The notes under the pieces: model-generated
Told to the model about the DNA's origin: nothing
The model's database searches: none
What the model saw: the letters and a program-made list of their open reading frames with translations, nothing else
Position numbers and translations under genes: made by a program
Source of the DNA: a bacterium
GTDB taxonomy: Bacteria; Fidelibacterota; Marinisomatia; Marinisomatales; UBA1611
Assembly: GCA_004321745.1 (NCBI GenBank)
Contig: SGYO01000019.1
Location: 1 to 39,128 of the forward strand
Direction: 5' to 3'
DNA: 39,128 nucleotides
In this document: piece by piece, positions 18,390 to 27,002 of the stretch
Numbering within the stretch: the first letter of the stretch is position 1
How the letters are laid out: every line of letters begins with the position of its first letter

Positions 18390-19072
18390 ATGTCACGAAC
18401 CAACTACAGTCAGAAAAAGAGGTCATACGCAAAATAAGATTAAAACTTAGAGAGTATTTTCCTAATCTTCAAAAATTGATCGATCAGAACGTAATAACAA
18501 AAAATGATTGGCTTTTTTTTGGTATGATACAATTTAACTTAGTTAAATGCTTTCTAGATACACCTGAGAAAATTATCAGAAAATCTAAGAAACAAATTAA
18601 ACAGATTATTAAATTTTATGATCTAGAGGTAAAGACTAGAAATTATATTTTAAAAAGTAACACTATTCTAAGTGAAAATAATATTGACCTCAAAGATATT
18701 AAGGAACAGATTGTATACTACAATGAACACAAAGAATATTGGCTAGATCGGCAAAACTCAAACGAATTATATTTTAATTATGAGCTATCTATGTTTCTGT
18801 ACTATAAATGGATGAATAATTTTGAATTTGAAATTGATAACACGTTAAATCTTATGCTTGATATTATGGAACTAACTAATTTTTATCGTCAAAAGTTTTT
18901 CACCATTGAAAAATTAAAATATGAAAGAGAAATACTTTTATCTAAACTGAAAGTAAGTAGTTTATTGCTTATAAATAAGAATGATGATTTTCAAAATATC
19001 ATTGATGTAGGTATGGATATCGAACTTATTGATGTAGATAGCTTTAACAGAGAAATTCAAGCACATCTATAG
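18386..19072 (+). CDS. Unknown soluble, largely helical protein
   Basis: 228 residues, without a signal peptide or membrane segment. The composition is Lys/Ile/Asn/Leu-rich with heptad-like helices, for example about 60-80 (KKQIKQIIKFYDLEVK) and 170-190 (TIEKLKYEREILLSKLKV). An aromatic cluster lies near 118-142 (NEHKEYWLDRQ, YKWMNNFEFE). I do not recognise a family. It overlaps the tiny membrane protein upstream by four bases (ATGA), so the two are probably made together. The membrane partner with a polar tail suggests an envelope-linked task, which is inference. Confidence 0.65.
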   Translation: MNVTNQLQSEKEVIRKIRLKLREYFPNLQKLIDQNVITKNDWLFFGMIQFNLVKCFLDTPEKIIRKSKKQIKQIIKFYDLEVKTRNYILKSNTILSENNIDLKDIKEQIVYYNEHKEYWLDRQNSNELYFNYELSMFLYYKWMNNFEFEIDNTLNLMLDIMELTNFYRQKFFTIEKLKYEREILLSKLKVSSLLLINKNDDFQNIIDVGMDIELIDVDSFNREIQAHL

Positions 19073-19170
19073 AATGAAATGTTTAATCTGTCTAATAACG
19101 TTCATTAATCCTATATTTAGCACATTAACTAAGAAATTTTTTATACTATTTAGTTTTTTGGAGAATTAAC

Positions 19171-19902
19171 ATGTTTAAAGTTTTTAATGCTATCAAAATT
19201 CATCTTTTAAAAACATCAGTTTTCATTCTTTGCTCGATATTCCTTTTTTCAAGCTGTGAGGAACAAATTGATGATCTATGGGATAATAATGATGATACTC
19301 AAACATTTAGCCCTGTTATTGGTGACTGGTATGCTGATTCAATTAAATCTTTCTATAGCTGTGTTAAAACTGCTGATAGTACAGCTGATGTTATGATCGA
19401 TTCGTACATAGATAACTATAACCTTTGGTTACTATCTGATGGAAGCCTTCAGCTCTATTTTGATCAAAGTATAAACTTACAGAATGAGTGTGAAGATTTT
19501 TATGGTACTTGGAGCAATACTAATGGTTGTAGTGATTCATATTATGAATATTATGATTATTCCCCAATAGAGTTTTGCAATGCTTATTATGAACATAACC
19601 AATATAATATAGAGACCACATCTTGTAGTCAAAGTGCTGCTATAAACGGAACATGGACTGCAAATGAAGCTGCTTCTACGGTTACTGTTATCATGGACTC
19701 AGTATGTGTCAATTCTTTTGGAAACCCATCTTATTTATCCTCCCCAGATGCATGCGGTACATTAGAATATGGACAATACTTCCCAATATTAGAAAGAACC
19801 TTTAACTATTCAGTCAACTCTCAGACTGGTAACATAGACTTTGAAGGCTCTTGGTTTGATGATGATTCATCATGCGTGATTTTTCATATGTCTCTGCAGT
19901 AG
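19171..19902 (+). CDS. Cysteine-rich lipoprotein, unknown
   Basis: 243 residues. A long hydrophobic signal ends in the lipobox LFSSC (Cys30), followed by acidic residues. The mature part is rich in Asp, Asn, Ser and Tyr and has eight further Cys, each embedded in a small conserved-looking context (YSCVK, NECEDFYGTW, NGCSD, EFCNAY, TSCSQ, DSVCVN, DACGT, SSCVIF), enough for four disulfides. The repeating 'GTW.....' and the final GSWFDDDSS suggest a beta-barrel, lipocalin-like fold, which is only a guess. A clear Shine-Dalgarno (GGAG) precedes the ATG. No specific function can be given. Confidence 0.75.
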   Translation: MFKVFNAIKIHLLKTSVFILCSIFLFSSCEEQIDDLWDNNDDTQTFSPVIGDWYADSIKSFYSCVKTADSTADVMIDSYIDNYNLWLLSDGSLQLYFDQSINLQNECEDFYGTWSNTNGCSDSYYEYYDYSPIEFCNAYYEHNQYNIETTSCSQSAAINGTWTANEAASTVTVIMDSVCVNSFGNPSYLSSPDACGTLEYGQYFPILERTFNYSVNSQTGNIDFEGSWFDDDSSCVIFHMSLQ

Positions 19903-19962
19903 AATACATTAAATATCTTCCATAGATACACCGGAATAAGACTGTCTTTATAAAGAGTAGTA

Positions 19963-20880
19963 TTGATTAAAAGAACCTTATTAATCGTATTTTTAACTAA
20001 TATATGTCTTCCATCTGAACAAGTTTGGGAATCTAAACTAAGAGTAGATGGTAAGCTGATTATTTCTAACTTAAGTCTAAATGAGGAAAGAGTTTTTTCA
20101 TCTAGGGTAAGAGGGAAATTGAGTATTATCTTGCATAACCAAAATTTATCGTTGGCCATTAATTGGGGAGATTTTGCAAACTTATCAGATGCAAATGTCT
20201 TTTACAATATTAAAGAATATGGATTATTTGAAGAAGATTGGAAATTATCCAATGACGGTAAGGTTGCCTACTCACCGAATCCTGTGTTGATGTTATTAGA
20301 AATTTTAGTTTCTGATACATTAATCATTGGTATAAGGCCAAAATACAATAATGAAATACGATATACGTTTAATATCAGTAATTTGTCAAAACATCTACTA
20401 AAAAATAGATCTAAATTTTCATTTATTGAACATCTTGAATTCTATGAAAAAGATGATCAGTTAACACCTGAATCAACCAATGTAAAACAAAACCTCAATA
20501 AGCATATTTTAATAAAAAGAGATGCAAGATTTGTTAAGTATAAAACTAGACATAATGATATGTTTTTTTTTAACTCTTTTTCAAGTCCTGTAAATTTTGA
20601 AAGTAATCTTCTAACATCTAACAATACCTCCGATCTTTTTTATTTTAACAAATGGTTAAGAAAAAAAGGGGTTCTTTTTACTGATGCAGACATGCGGATT
20701 TTCAAGTTTTTTAAAGATTCACCAACAGTTATACCTTATGAAGACATTCATTCATTAATCCTTAAAGGTAATAATATCACTGGTTATAGAATTCATTTAA
20801 ATAACAAACACATAGCTGCATTTCCAAAATCGACCAAAGATGAAGTTCAAAGCGTTTTTACATTTTTAAAAAATAGATGA
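19963..20880 (+). CDS. Unknown exported protein coupled to an acylase gene, TTG start
   Basis: 305 residues from TTG 19963 (read MIKRTLLIVFLTNICLPSE), chosen because it gives a signal peptide and has AAAGAG just upstream. The first half is beta-rich (KLRVDGKLIISNLSLNEE, RGKLSIIL). The last 75 residues (from about FNKWLRKKG) alternate strands and end with a helix (PYEDIHSLILKG, IHLNNKHIAAF, DEVQSVFTFLKNR), a pattern reminiscent of a PH-like domain; this is inference. No family is recognised. It shares an ATGA stop/start with the acylase downstream, implying joint expression. Confidence 0.65.
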   Translation: MIKRTLLIVFLTNICLPSEQVWESKLRVDGKLIISNLSLNEERVFSSRVRGKLSIILHNQNLSLAINWGDFANLSDANVFYNIKEYGLFEEDWKLSNDGKVAYSPNPVLMLLEILVSDTLIIGIRPKYNNEIRYTFNISNLSKHLLKNRSKFSFIEHLEFYEKDDQLTPESTNVKQNLNKHILIKRDARFVKYKTRHNDMFFFNSFSSPVNFESNLLTSNNTSDLFYFNKWLRKKGVLFTDADMRIFKFFKDSPTVIPYEDIHSLILKGNNITGYRIHLNNKHIAAFPKSTKDEVQSVFTFLKNR

Positions 20881-23054
20881 GCTTCAATCTTAAAAAATAT
20901 CATCCCCTGTTTTATAAAAAACCATACTCTGCTAAATTATTTTTATTAATGATTTTATATAGTTTCATATCCTGTTATAGTCACGGTGTAGTTAGTAAAA
21001 TAAATGATGGTGGCATAGAAGAAAAATTTTACGCTACTATTTACAGAGACAGTATGGGTGTTCCTCATGTATTTGGTAAAAATGATGCTGATGCTGTTTT
21101 CGGTCTAGCATATGCTCATGCAGAGGATGACTTTAATACCATTCAGGATCTACTGCTTGGAGCTCGAGGTAAGCTTGGTTCTGTATATGGTGTTAAATAT
21201 GCACCTGTAGACTATTATGTTGCTCTCATTGGAGTATGGGAGCAAATAAATAAGAGATACGATAATGAGATTCCTCAGGATATTAAAAAAGTATGTGATG
21301 CCTATGCAGCTGGAATAAATAAATATGCATCTGAAAACCCCAAAATTGTTCGAAGCGAAATATTTCCTTTAAAAGGAAAAGATGTAATAGCTGGGTGGAT
21401 GTATCAAATACCGTATTTGTACGGCATAGAGAAAACTTTATCAAAACTATTTAAAAAAGAAAAACCAGTTTTTTCCTCCGATATTTTTTTAGATGATGAA
21501 TATAATTTTGATCCATTGAAGATTGATCTTATTGGTAGTAATGTAATTGGTGTTAGTCCAAAAAAATCTGCAGATGGCTTCACTCGCTTATTGGTTAATA
21601 CACATCAACCATGGTCAGGTCCAACAGCTTGGTATGAAGCCCATATGAAAAGCGAAAACGGATTAAATATAACTGGAGGATTATTCCCAGGATCACCTTT
21701 GGTCAATCACGGACATAATGATAGTTTAGGCTGGTCATTCACTTCTAATAGTCCTGACCTAATTGATGTTTATGAATTGGAGATGAACCCTATCAACGAA
21801 AATGAATATCTTTTTGATGGCAGATGGAAGAAATTGGAAGTTGAAGAGAAAAAAATAAAAATCAAAGTATTAGGTCCTATAAAATGGACCATTAATAAAA
21901 AAATATACAGATCTGTGCATGGGCCTGTATTAAAACAGGAACATGGAACTTATGCTATTCGCTATTCAGGCATCAATGACATGAGGACATTAGAACAATT
22001 TTACAGGATGGCCAAATCAAAAAATATTGAAGAATTTAAAAATGCAATGTCCATGCAGGCCTTGCCGATGTACAATACTGGCTATGCTGATAAAAGTGGA
22101 AATATTTTTTATGTTTATAATGCTTTATTGCCAGTAAGAGATAATGACTATGACTGGAGAGGGATACTGCCTGGAAATACATCTAATACTCTCTGGACAG
22201 ATTATATTCCTTTTAAAGATTTACCCCAGGTAACAAACCCAGATGCTGGATACTTTCAGAACTGTAATGCCAATCCATTTCTTGCTACGGGTTTTAGGAA
22301 AGATATTTCATCTTTTGGAATAAATGAAACTGCAGGAATTGAAGGTCATCAAACTAATAGGTCATTGAGAGCAATTAGATTGTATGGCGGTGATAGTAGT
22401 ATTACTAGTGAAGAGTTCTATAATTATAAATTTGATAATCAATTTGAGAAAAATTCAGTAATGGCATATGCTATTGATCGATTTATTGAAGATTTCAAAT
22501 CTCAGGATTTAGAGTTATTGGCCGCAGTTGACTTATTAAAAAATTGGAATTTACGCACTGATCTAGATAATAAAGCTGCAGCTTTAGCAATTCTGACATT
22601 TCCTTTAACTTTTGATATAGCGGACTATAAGCATGATGTTGATCTCATAACGGATAGATTGATTGATTCTATTAAAAAATTGAAATCCCATTATGGTCGT
22701 TTTGATGTACCTCTTGGTGACGTACAAGTATTAGTCAGAGGTGGATTAGAATTTCCTTTGGACGGTGGTCCGGGTAATATGCGTGCTATATATACAGAAT
22801 GGAAAGATGGAAAAATGATTGCAAAAACAGGTGATTGTTTTGTGCAGATTATAGAATGGAGCCCCGAAGGAAAAGTTAGTTCGAAATCAATTCATCAATT
22901 TGGCTCAGCTACAAATGATGAAAAATCAATTTTTTACAATAATCAATCTAAATTGTTTGCAGAGCGAAAGATGAAAAAAGTATTATTCTCATTAGATGAA
23001 ATAGAAAAGGATTTATATAAAAAATATAATGTATCATCATTAATAGAGTATTAA
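20877..23054 (+). CDS. Penicillin acylase/AHL-acylase family Ntn-hydrolase, probable lipoprotein
   Basis: 725 residues. The order of the family is complete: an alpha-chain region with IYRDSMGVPHVFGKNDADA and GLAYAHAEDDF (about 55-86), a spacer, then LIGSNVIGV, where Ser221 would become the N-terminal nucleophile of the beta chain after self-cleavage. The beta chain shows LLVNTHQPWSGP, GGLFPGSPLVNHGHNDSLGWSFTSN and VHGPVL. The GSN context and HQPW block look more like the aculeacin/PvdQ-type acylases than penicillin G acylase, so an N-acyl amide such as an acyl-homoserine lactone is a possible substrate. The N-terminus has a hydrophobic segment ending ISC (Cys33), an imperfect lipobox. Substrate unknown. 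Confidence 0.88.
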   Translation: MSFNLKKYHPLFYKKPYSAKLFLLMILYSFISCYSHGVVSKINDGGIEEKFYATIYRDSMGVPHVFGKNDADAVFGLAYAHAEDDFNTIQDLLLGARGKLGSVYGVKYAPVDYYVALIGVWEQINKRYDNEIPQDIKKVCDAYAAGINKYASENPKIVRSEIFPLKGKDVIAGWMYQIPYLYGIEKTLSKLFKKEKPVFSSDIFLDDEYNFDPLKIDLIGSNVIGVSPKKSADGFTRLLVNTHQPWSGPTAWYEAHMKSENGLNITGGLFPGSPLVNHGHNDSLGWSFTSNSPDLIDVYELEMNPINENEYLFDGRWKKLEVEEKKIKIKVLGPIKWTINKKIYRSVHGPVLKQEHGTYAIRYSGINDMRTLEQFYRMAKSKNIEEFKNAMSMQALPMYNTGYADKSGNIFYVYNALLPVRDNDYDWRGILPGNTSNTLWTDYIPFKDLPQVTNPDAGYFQNCNANPFLATGFRKDISSFGINETAGIEGHQTNRSLRAIRLYGGDSSITSEEFYNYKFDNQFEKNSVMAYAIDRFIEDFKSQDLELLAAVDLLKNWNLRTDLDNKAAALAILTFPLTFDIADYKHDVDLITDRLIDSIKKLKSHYGRFDVPLGDVQVLVRGGLEFPLDGGPGNMRAIYTEWKDGKMIAKTGDCFVQIIEWSPEGKVSSKSIHQFGSATNDEKSIFYNNQSKLFAERKMKKVLFSLDEIEKDLYKKYNVSSLIEY

Positions 23055-23067
23055 CTTAAAAATATTC

Positions 23068-23409
23068 ATGAAGTATGCTCTTTATATATTTTTAATTAGT
23101 TCTATAAATCTGTTCTTATACGCTGTAGACAGACCTAGAATGCCTAGGTCTATGAAAATTAATATGATAGTCGATACTAGCTGCGCTAAGTGTCAATTCA
23201 AAATGAAGGGTACAGAGGAATGCTTTTTGGCTGTAGAAATTAATTCAGAATTTTACTTTATTGATAATGAGATGATAAACCTTTTTGATGGTAGTTCGGA
23301 AAACAAGTTTTGTAAAGAGACTAAAAAAGCACATGTGAAGGGCGAAATATTCGAGGATGAATTTTTTCTTCAATCTTTTATAATTAAAAACCATCCCGGA
23401 AAGAAATGA
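23068..23409 (+). CDS. DUF6370-like small exported protein with Cys-x2-Cys
   Basis: 113 residues: a signal peptide (about 1-19, MKYALYIFLISSINLFLYA), then MIVDTSCAKCQFKMKGTEECFLAVEIN, FYFIDN, NKFCKETKKAHVKGEIFEDEFFLQSF. The CAKCQF, ECxLAV and FCKxxxKAxVxGE blocks match my memory of the DUF6370 family, whose function is unknown. The family consensus usually has a Gly-His segment between the third and fourth cysteine; here that part is shortened. Four Cys could bind a metal or form disulfides. It lies 13 bp after the acylase and probably shares its transcript. Confidence 0.7.
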   Translation: MKYALYIFLISSINLFLYAVDRPRMPRSMKINMIVDTSCAKCQFKMKGTEECFLAVEINSEFYFIDNEMINLFDGSSENKFCKETKKAHVKGEIFEDEFFLQSFIIKNHPGKK

Positions 23410-23484
23410 CTAGTTTGTTTGATATGAAGTGGCTGTTAATTATCTAAATCTAGATTGATTTAGAAATAAAAAGGAAATTAACAT

Positions 23485-23811
23485 ATGAAAAAGGGAAGGA
23501 ATACTAAATGTCATTGCGGAAGTGGCAAAAAATATAAGCACTGTCATGAAAGTAAAGATAGTAAAAACTCAAATCAGTATTTTTTAATTGGCGGTGTTTG
23601 CTTTGTATTTATAATAATCTTTTTTCTTAGCACAAGAAAAGATAATAAATCACAAGAACCATTTATTTCTAAAACACCCATATCATTTGAATCTGAGTTT
23701 AAAAGAAGAAAAGCTCCAGAAGGTGATCCGCCTCCTGGTAAGGTGTGGTCAGTGGAGCATGGTCATTGGCATGATATAAATCCGCCTAACGGTTCTGTTG
23801 ATGGACATTAG
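23485..23811 (+). CDS. Membrane-anchored SEC-C zinc-motif protein with HGHWH tail
   Basis: 108 residues in three parts. Residues 9-21 are a canonical SEC-C zinc motif (CHCGSGKKYKHCH), as found at the C-terminus of SecA. Residues 33-50 are a membrane helix (FLIGGVCFVFIIIFFL). The outer tail has an Arg/Lys-Pro stretch and then PPPGKVWSVEHGHWHD, rich in His. I recall similar 'GKVWSxEHGHWH' tails on other bacterial exported proteins but cannot name a family. The orientation is probably N-in, so the SEC-C motif faces the cytoplasm and the His cluster the periplasm. AAAAGGAAA precedes the ATG. Function unknown. Confidence 0.75.
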   Translation: MKKGRNTKCHCGSGKKYKHCHESKDSKNSNQYFLIGGVCFVFIIIFFLSTRKDNKSQEPFISKTPISFESEFKRRKAPEGDPPPGKVWSVEHGHWHDINPPNGSVDGH

Positions 23812-23899
23812 TGATAAACTAATAATTTGTGCACATAAAATGATCTATGATCGTATAAATAATTGCGCCGGAATTATAAATATATAAAAAGGAAACACT

Positions 23900-25630
23900 A
23901 TGGATAGAAAGCTAGCAACAATTTTTGCCTCAGATGTAGTTGGTTTTAGCAAAATGATGGGTAGAGATGAGGTAAAAACCTTAGAAATTTTGCGAAAACG
24001 AAGAGAAGTCATAGATAATATAATTGATGAGTATGATGGAATTATTTTTGGAAGTGCTGGGGATAGCGTTATAGCCGAATTTGCAAGTCCAATTAAAGCT
24101 GCGGAAGCTGCTGTGGAGACTCAGCTAAAAATGAAAACGATGAACTATGGCAAAAGCGATGAAGATCAAATGACCTTTAGGGTTGGAATAAACATTGGCG
24201 ATGTTATGGTTACGGATAATAATTTATTTGGAGATGCAGTGAATATTGCAGCAAGATTAGAAGCTGCTGCTAAACCTTCTGGAATATGTGTTTCGCAAAC
24301 TGTTTTTGATATGATAAATAGAAAAATTATGGTTTCATTTGAGGACGCGGGACAGCTTGAATTAAAAAATATTGATTTCCCAATTAAGGCATTTCATGTT
24401 CTAGAAAATAAGGGTACACCAAGGTTTACACAGGACTCTGATAAGATACAAAATGAAATAAAAGTAGCTGAACCTGGCTCTGTCGCCGTTATGATGTTTA
24501 AAAACTTAAGTAACGACGTGGAACAAGAATACTTCTGCGAGGGTTTTTGTGAGGATCTGCTTTCCATGTTATCAAGATACAATAAACTTGTTGTTATATC
24601 TAGTCATGCAAGTTTTGCCTATAAGGATAAGGATAAAAATTTTCAAGATATTGGAAAAGAATTAGGTGTAAGGTATATAATTAATGGAAGCGTTAGAAAA
24701 CTTGGAATGAAAATGAGGATAAACTCCCAATTATTATCAACCGAAAGTAAACAAACATTATGGTCAAATAATTACGATTTATCTGTTGATGAGGTATTTG
24801 ATGTCCAAGATGAAATAGCAGAGCAAATAGTATCAACTATTGTTGGTCGCGTTGAATCAGATGTTCTTGAATCGATAAAAGCAAAAAGACCTGAGAACAT
24901 GGGAGCATATGAACTGGTATTAAAAGGCCTTGATTATGCAAGAAAAGGAAATGTTGTAAAGGAAAACACAGAAAATGCTGTTAAATATTTTGAAAGAGCA
25001 ATCGATCAGGATCCAGGCTATGCTAGAGCATACGCATGGCGTGCTTGCTCACTCGGAAATTTAGCAGATTGGGAAGAGAAACCTGATCCGTCTCTTTTTA
25101 ATAAAGCTATAGAATCCGCGCACAAAGCCCTAGAACTTGATTCAAATGATCCTGAAGCTCACAGGGTTATGGGTTCTATAAAATTTTTTTTTGAAAATGA
25201 CCCGGAATTAGGAATTTATCATTTGCAAAAGGCAACTGAGCTTTGTCCAAGTGATATTTATATCATATCGCGATATGTACTTTTTTTGATTTATACTGGG
25301 GATATAGAAATGGCTCTAAATGAATTAAATAGAGCTATCAGATTAGACCCTTTCTCACATGATTTATTGTATGCTGAGCAGGGCATTTGTTATTATTGGT
25401 TAAAAGATTACTCTAGTGCAATCGAAAGTTTTAGGAAAGTTAAGCTGATTAGAAACAATCTTTTTTATCTATCCGCTTGCTATTTTGAAAAAGGTGAAAT
25501 TGAAAAAGGTAATGAGCTTCTAAGGGAAGCTGAAGCAATAACGGGACTTAGTAGTGATAATTTTATTGATTCTCAATCTTATACGAAAAGTGAAATGAAA
25601 GACTCTCTTAGATTATCATTCAAAAGATAA
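23900..25630 (+). CDS. Class III nucleotidyl cyclase fused to a TolB-like domain and TPR repeats
   Basis: 576 residues, cytoplasmic. The cyclase domain (1-170) has all the catalytic residues: metal Asp12 in FASDVVGFS and Asp55 in GSAGDSV, and the transition-state pair Asn115 and Arg119 in FGDAVNIAARLEA. Residues about 193-330 match the TolB-like/FlgO-like domain seen in many such cyclases (SVAVMMFKNLSND, FCEGFCEDLLSMLS, INGSVRK). From about 340 come TPR units (for example YFERAIDQDPGYARAYAWRA and ALELDSNDPEAH). It should make cAMP; guanylate specificity cannot be excluded by eye. A strong Shine-Dalgarno precedes the ATG. A short inverted repeat (ATAATT/AATTAT, 23859-23877) lies in the leader. 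Confidence 0.9.
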   Translation: MDRKLATIFASDVVGFSKMMGRDEVKTLEILRKRREVIDNIIDEYDGIIFGSAGDSVIAEFASPIKAAEAAVETQLKMKTMNYGKSDEDQMTFRVGINIGDVMVTDNNLFGDAVNIAARLEAAAKPSGICVSQTVFDMINRKIMVSFEDAGQLELKNIDFPIKAFHVLENKGTPRFTQDSDKIQNEIKVAEPGSVAVMMFKNLSNDVEQEYFCEGFCEDLLSMLSRYNKLVVISSHASFAYKDKDKNFQDIGKELGVRYIINGSVRKLGMKMRINSQLLSTESKQTLWSNNYDLSVDEVFDVQDEIAEQIVSTIVGRVESDVLESIKAKRPENMGAYELVLKGLDYARKGNVVKENTENAVKYFERAIDQDPGYARAYAWRACSLGNLADWEEKPDPSLFNKAIESAHKALELDSNDPEAHRVMGSIKFFFENDPELGIYHLQKATELCPSDIYIISRYVLFLIYTGDIEMALNELNRAIRLDPFSHDLLYAEQGICYYWLKDYSSAIESFRKVKLIRNNLFYLSACYFEKGEIEKGNELLREAEAITGLSSDNFIDSQSYTKSEMKDSLRLSFKR

Positions 25631-25734
25631 TTAGTATTAGTACTATTATCTTTATATAAAAAGTTTAAGATGTCTGAGCTTATCAAAAGAAATAAATGTA
25701 GAGTTATAGTGTTTTTTCTTATGAAGTTTTAATA

Positions 25735-26982
25735 ATGATTGATCCTGTTTTTACAAATGATGCCATAGTATTTGGCATTCTTATGATAATCCTTGGTTTT
25801 GTATTCATAACATCAACTAGTAAAAAACCATTATGGGTAAAATTTTACAAATACGTTCCAGCTTTATTACTGTGTTATTTCATTCCTTCTATATTTAATT
25901 CACTAGGTATTATTTCAGGAAATAGTTCCAACCTTTATTTTGTAGCCTCTAGATATTTACTTCCAACGAGTCTAGCACTTTTAACCATTAGCATAGATTT
26001 AAAAGAAATAAGAAAATTAGGTTCTAAAGCTCTTATTTTGTTTTTTACCGGAACATTAGGAATCATCATTGGAGGACCAATAGCAATCTTAATAGTATTA
26101 TCTATTAATCCTGCATTAATTGCTGGTTCAGATATAGATAGCGTATGGAGAGGATTAAGCACCGTCGCTGGTAGTTGGATAGGTGGAGGTGCAAATCAAG
26201 CCGCGATGAAAGAAGTCTTTCAAGTTGATAATGAAATATTTTCGGCAATGGTTGCTGTTGATGTGATAGTTGCAAATATCTGGATGGCATTTTTACTTTA
26301 TGGTGCTGGTATAAATGATAAGATAGATAATTGGCTTCAAGCTGATTCTAGTTCTATAAACGTACTCAAAAATAAGATTGAAGCCTATCAGGCACAAATT
26401 ATGAAAATTCCAAATACTGCAGATACAATGAGGGTTCTATCCATTGGGTTTGGGATCACTGCTGTTGCTCATTTTGGTGCAGATCTTATTGCGCCGTGGA
26501 TTTTCCAAAATGCTCCTTTGCTTGCTAAATTTAGTCTTACTTCTAAGTTTTTTTGGTTAATAGTTATCTCTACAACTTTAGCCGTTTTTCTTTCATTTAC
26601 GAAAGCTAGAGAATTAGAGGGAGTTGGGGCTTCAAGAATTGGTAGTGTTTTCATATACATTTTAGTTGCTACCATTGGGATGAAAATGAATATATTGGCT
26701 ATTTTTGACAATCCAGGTTTATTTATTGTTGGGCTGATATGGATGATGATCCATGCAGGCATGCTTATTAGTGTAGCAAAATTTATAAAAGCGCCATTTT
26801 TCTTTATGGCTGTTGGTAGTCAAGCAAATGTTGGAGGCGCTGCCTCAGCGCCTATTGTAGCCTCTGCCTTTCACCCATCCTTAGCTCCAGTTGGGGTATT
26901 ATTAGCTGTACTTGGTTATGCTATGGGTACCTATGGCGCATGGCTGTGCGGAGTTCTAATGCAAATATCTTCCTCATATTAA
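25735..26982 (+). CDS. DUF819-family multi-pass membrane protein
   Basis: 415 residues with about ten to eleven hydrophobic segments spread over the whole length. DUF819 landmarks: RYLLPTSLALLTISIDL (about 73-89), GTLGIIIGGPIAILI, the SWIGGGANQAAM motif near 146-157, and a C-terminal pair of helices around QANVGGAASAPIVASAF. The GGGANQAAM segment and the later GGAASAP segment look like paired re-entrant motifs of a transporter. The family's substrate is not established as far as I know. It starts 104 bp after the cyclase gene and is followed closely by an amidohydrolase lipoprotein. Confidence 0.88.
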   Translation: MIDPVFTNDAIVFGILMIILGFVFITSTSKKPLWVKFYKYVPALLLCYFIPSIFNSLGIISGNSSNLYFVASRYLLPTSLALLTISIDLKEIRKLGSKALILFFTGTLGIIIGGPIAILIVLSINPALIAGSDIDSVWRGLSTVAGSWIGGGANQAAMKEVFQVDNEIFSAMVAVDVIVANIWMAFLLYGAGINDKIDNWLQADSSSINVLKNKIEAYQAQIMKIPNTADTMRVLSIGFGITAVAHFGADLIAPWIFQNAPLLAKFSLTSKFFWLIVISTTLAVFLSFTKARELEGVGASRIGSVFIYILVATIGMKMNILAIFDNPGLFIVGLIWMMIHAGMLISVAKFIKAPFFFMAVGSQANVGGAASAPIVASAFHPSLAPVGVLLAVLGYAMGTYGAWLCGVLMQISSSY

Positions 26983-27002
26983 TTTCATTATATAAATGAA
27001 TA

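Noticed and set aside
19074-19169. 31-residue ORF between the 228-residue protein and the lipoprotein
   Set aside because: It is short, hydrophobic in an AT-rich spacer, and its end is explained by the ribosome binding site of the lipoprotein gene.
18004-25630. Accessory stretch considered as a defence island or mobile element
   Set aside because: No integrase, transposase, nuclease, helicase, toxin-antitoxin pair or flanking repeat was found; the recognised genes are envelope or signalling proteins.
25670-25732. 20-residue ORF just before the DUF819 gene
   Set aside because: Too short, with no conserved feature; chance is sufficient in a 104-bp AT-rich gap.
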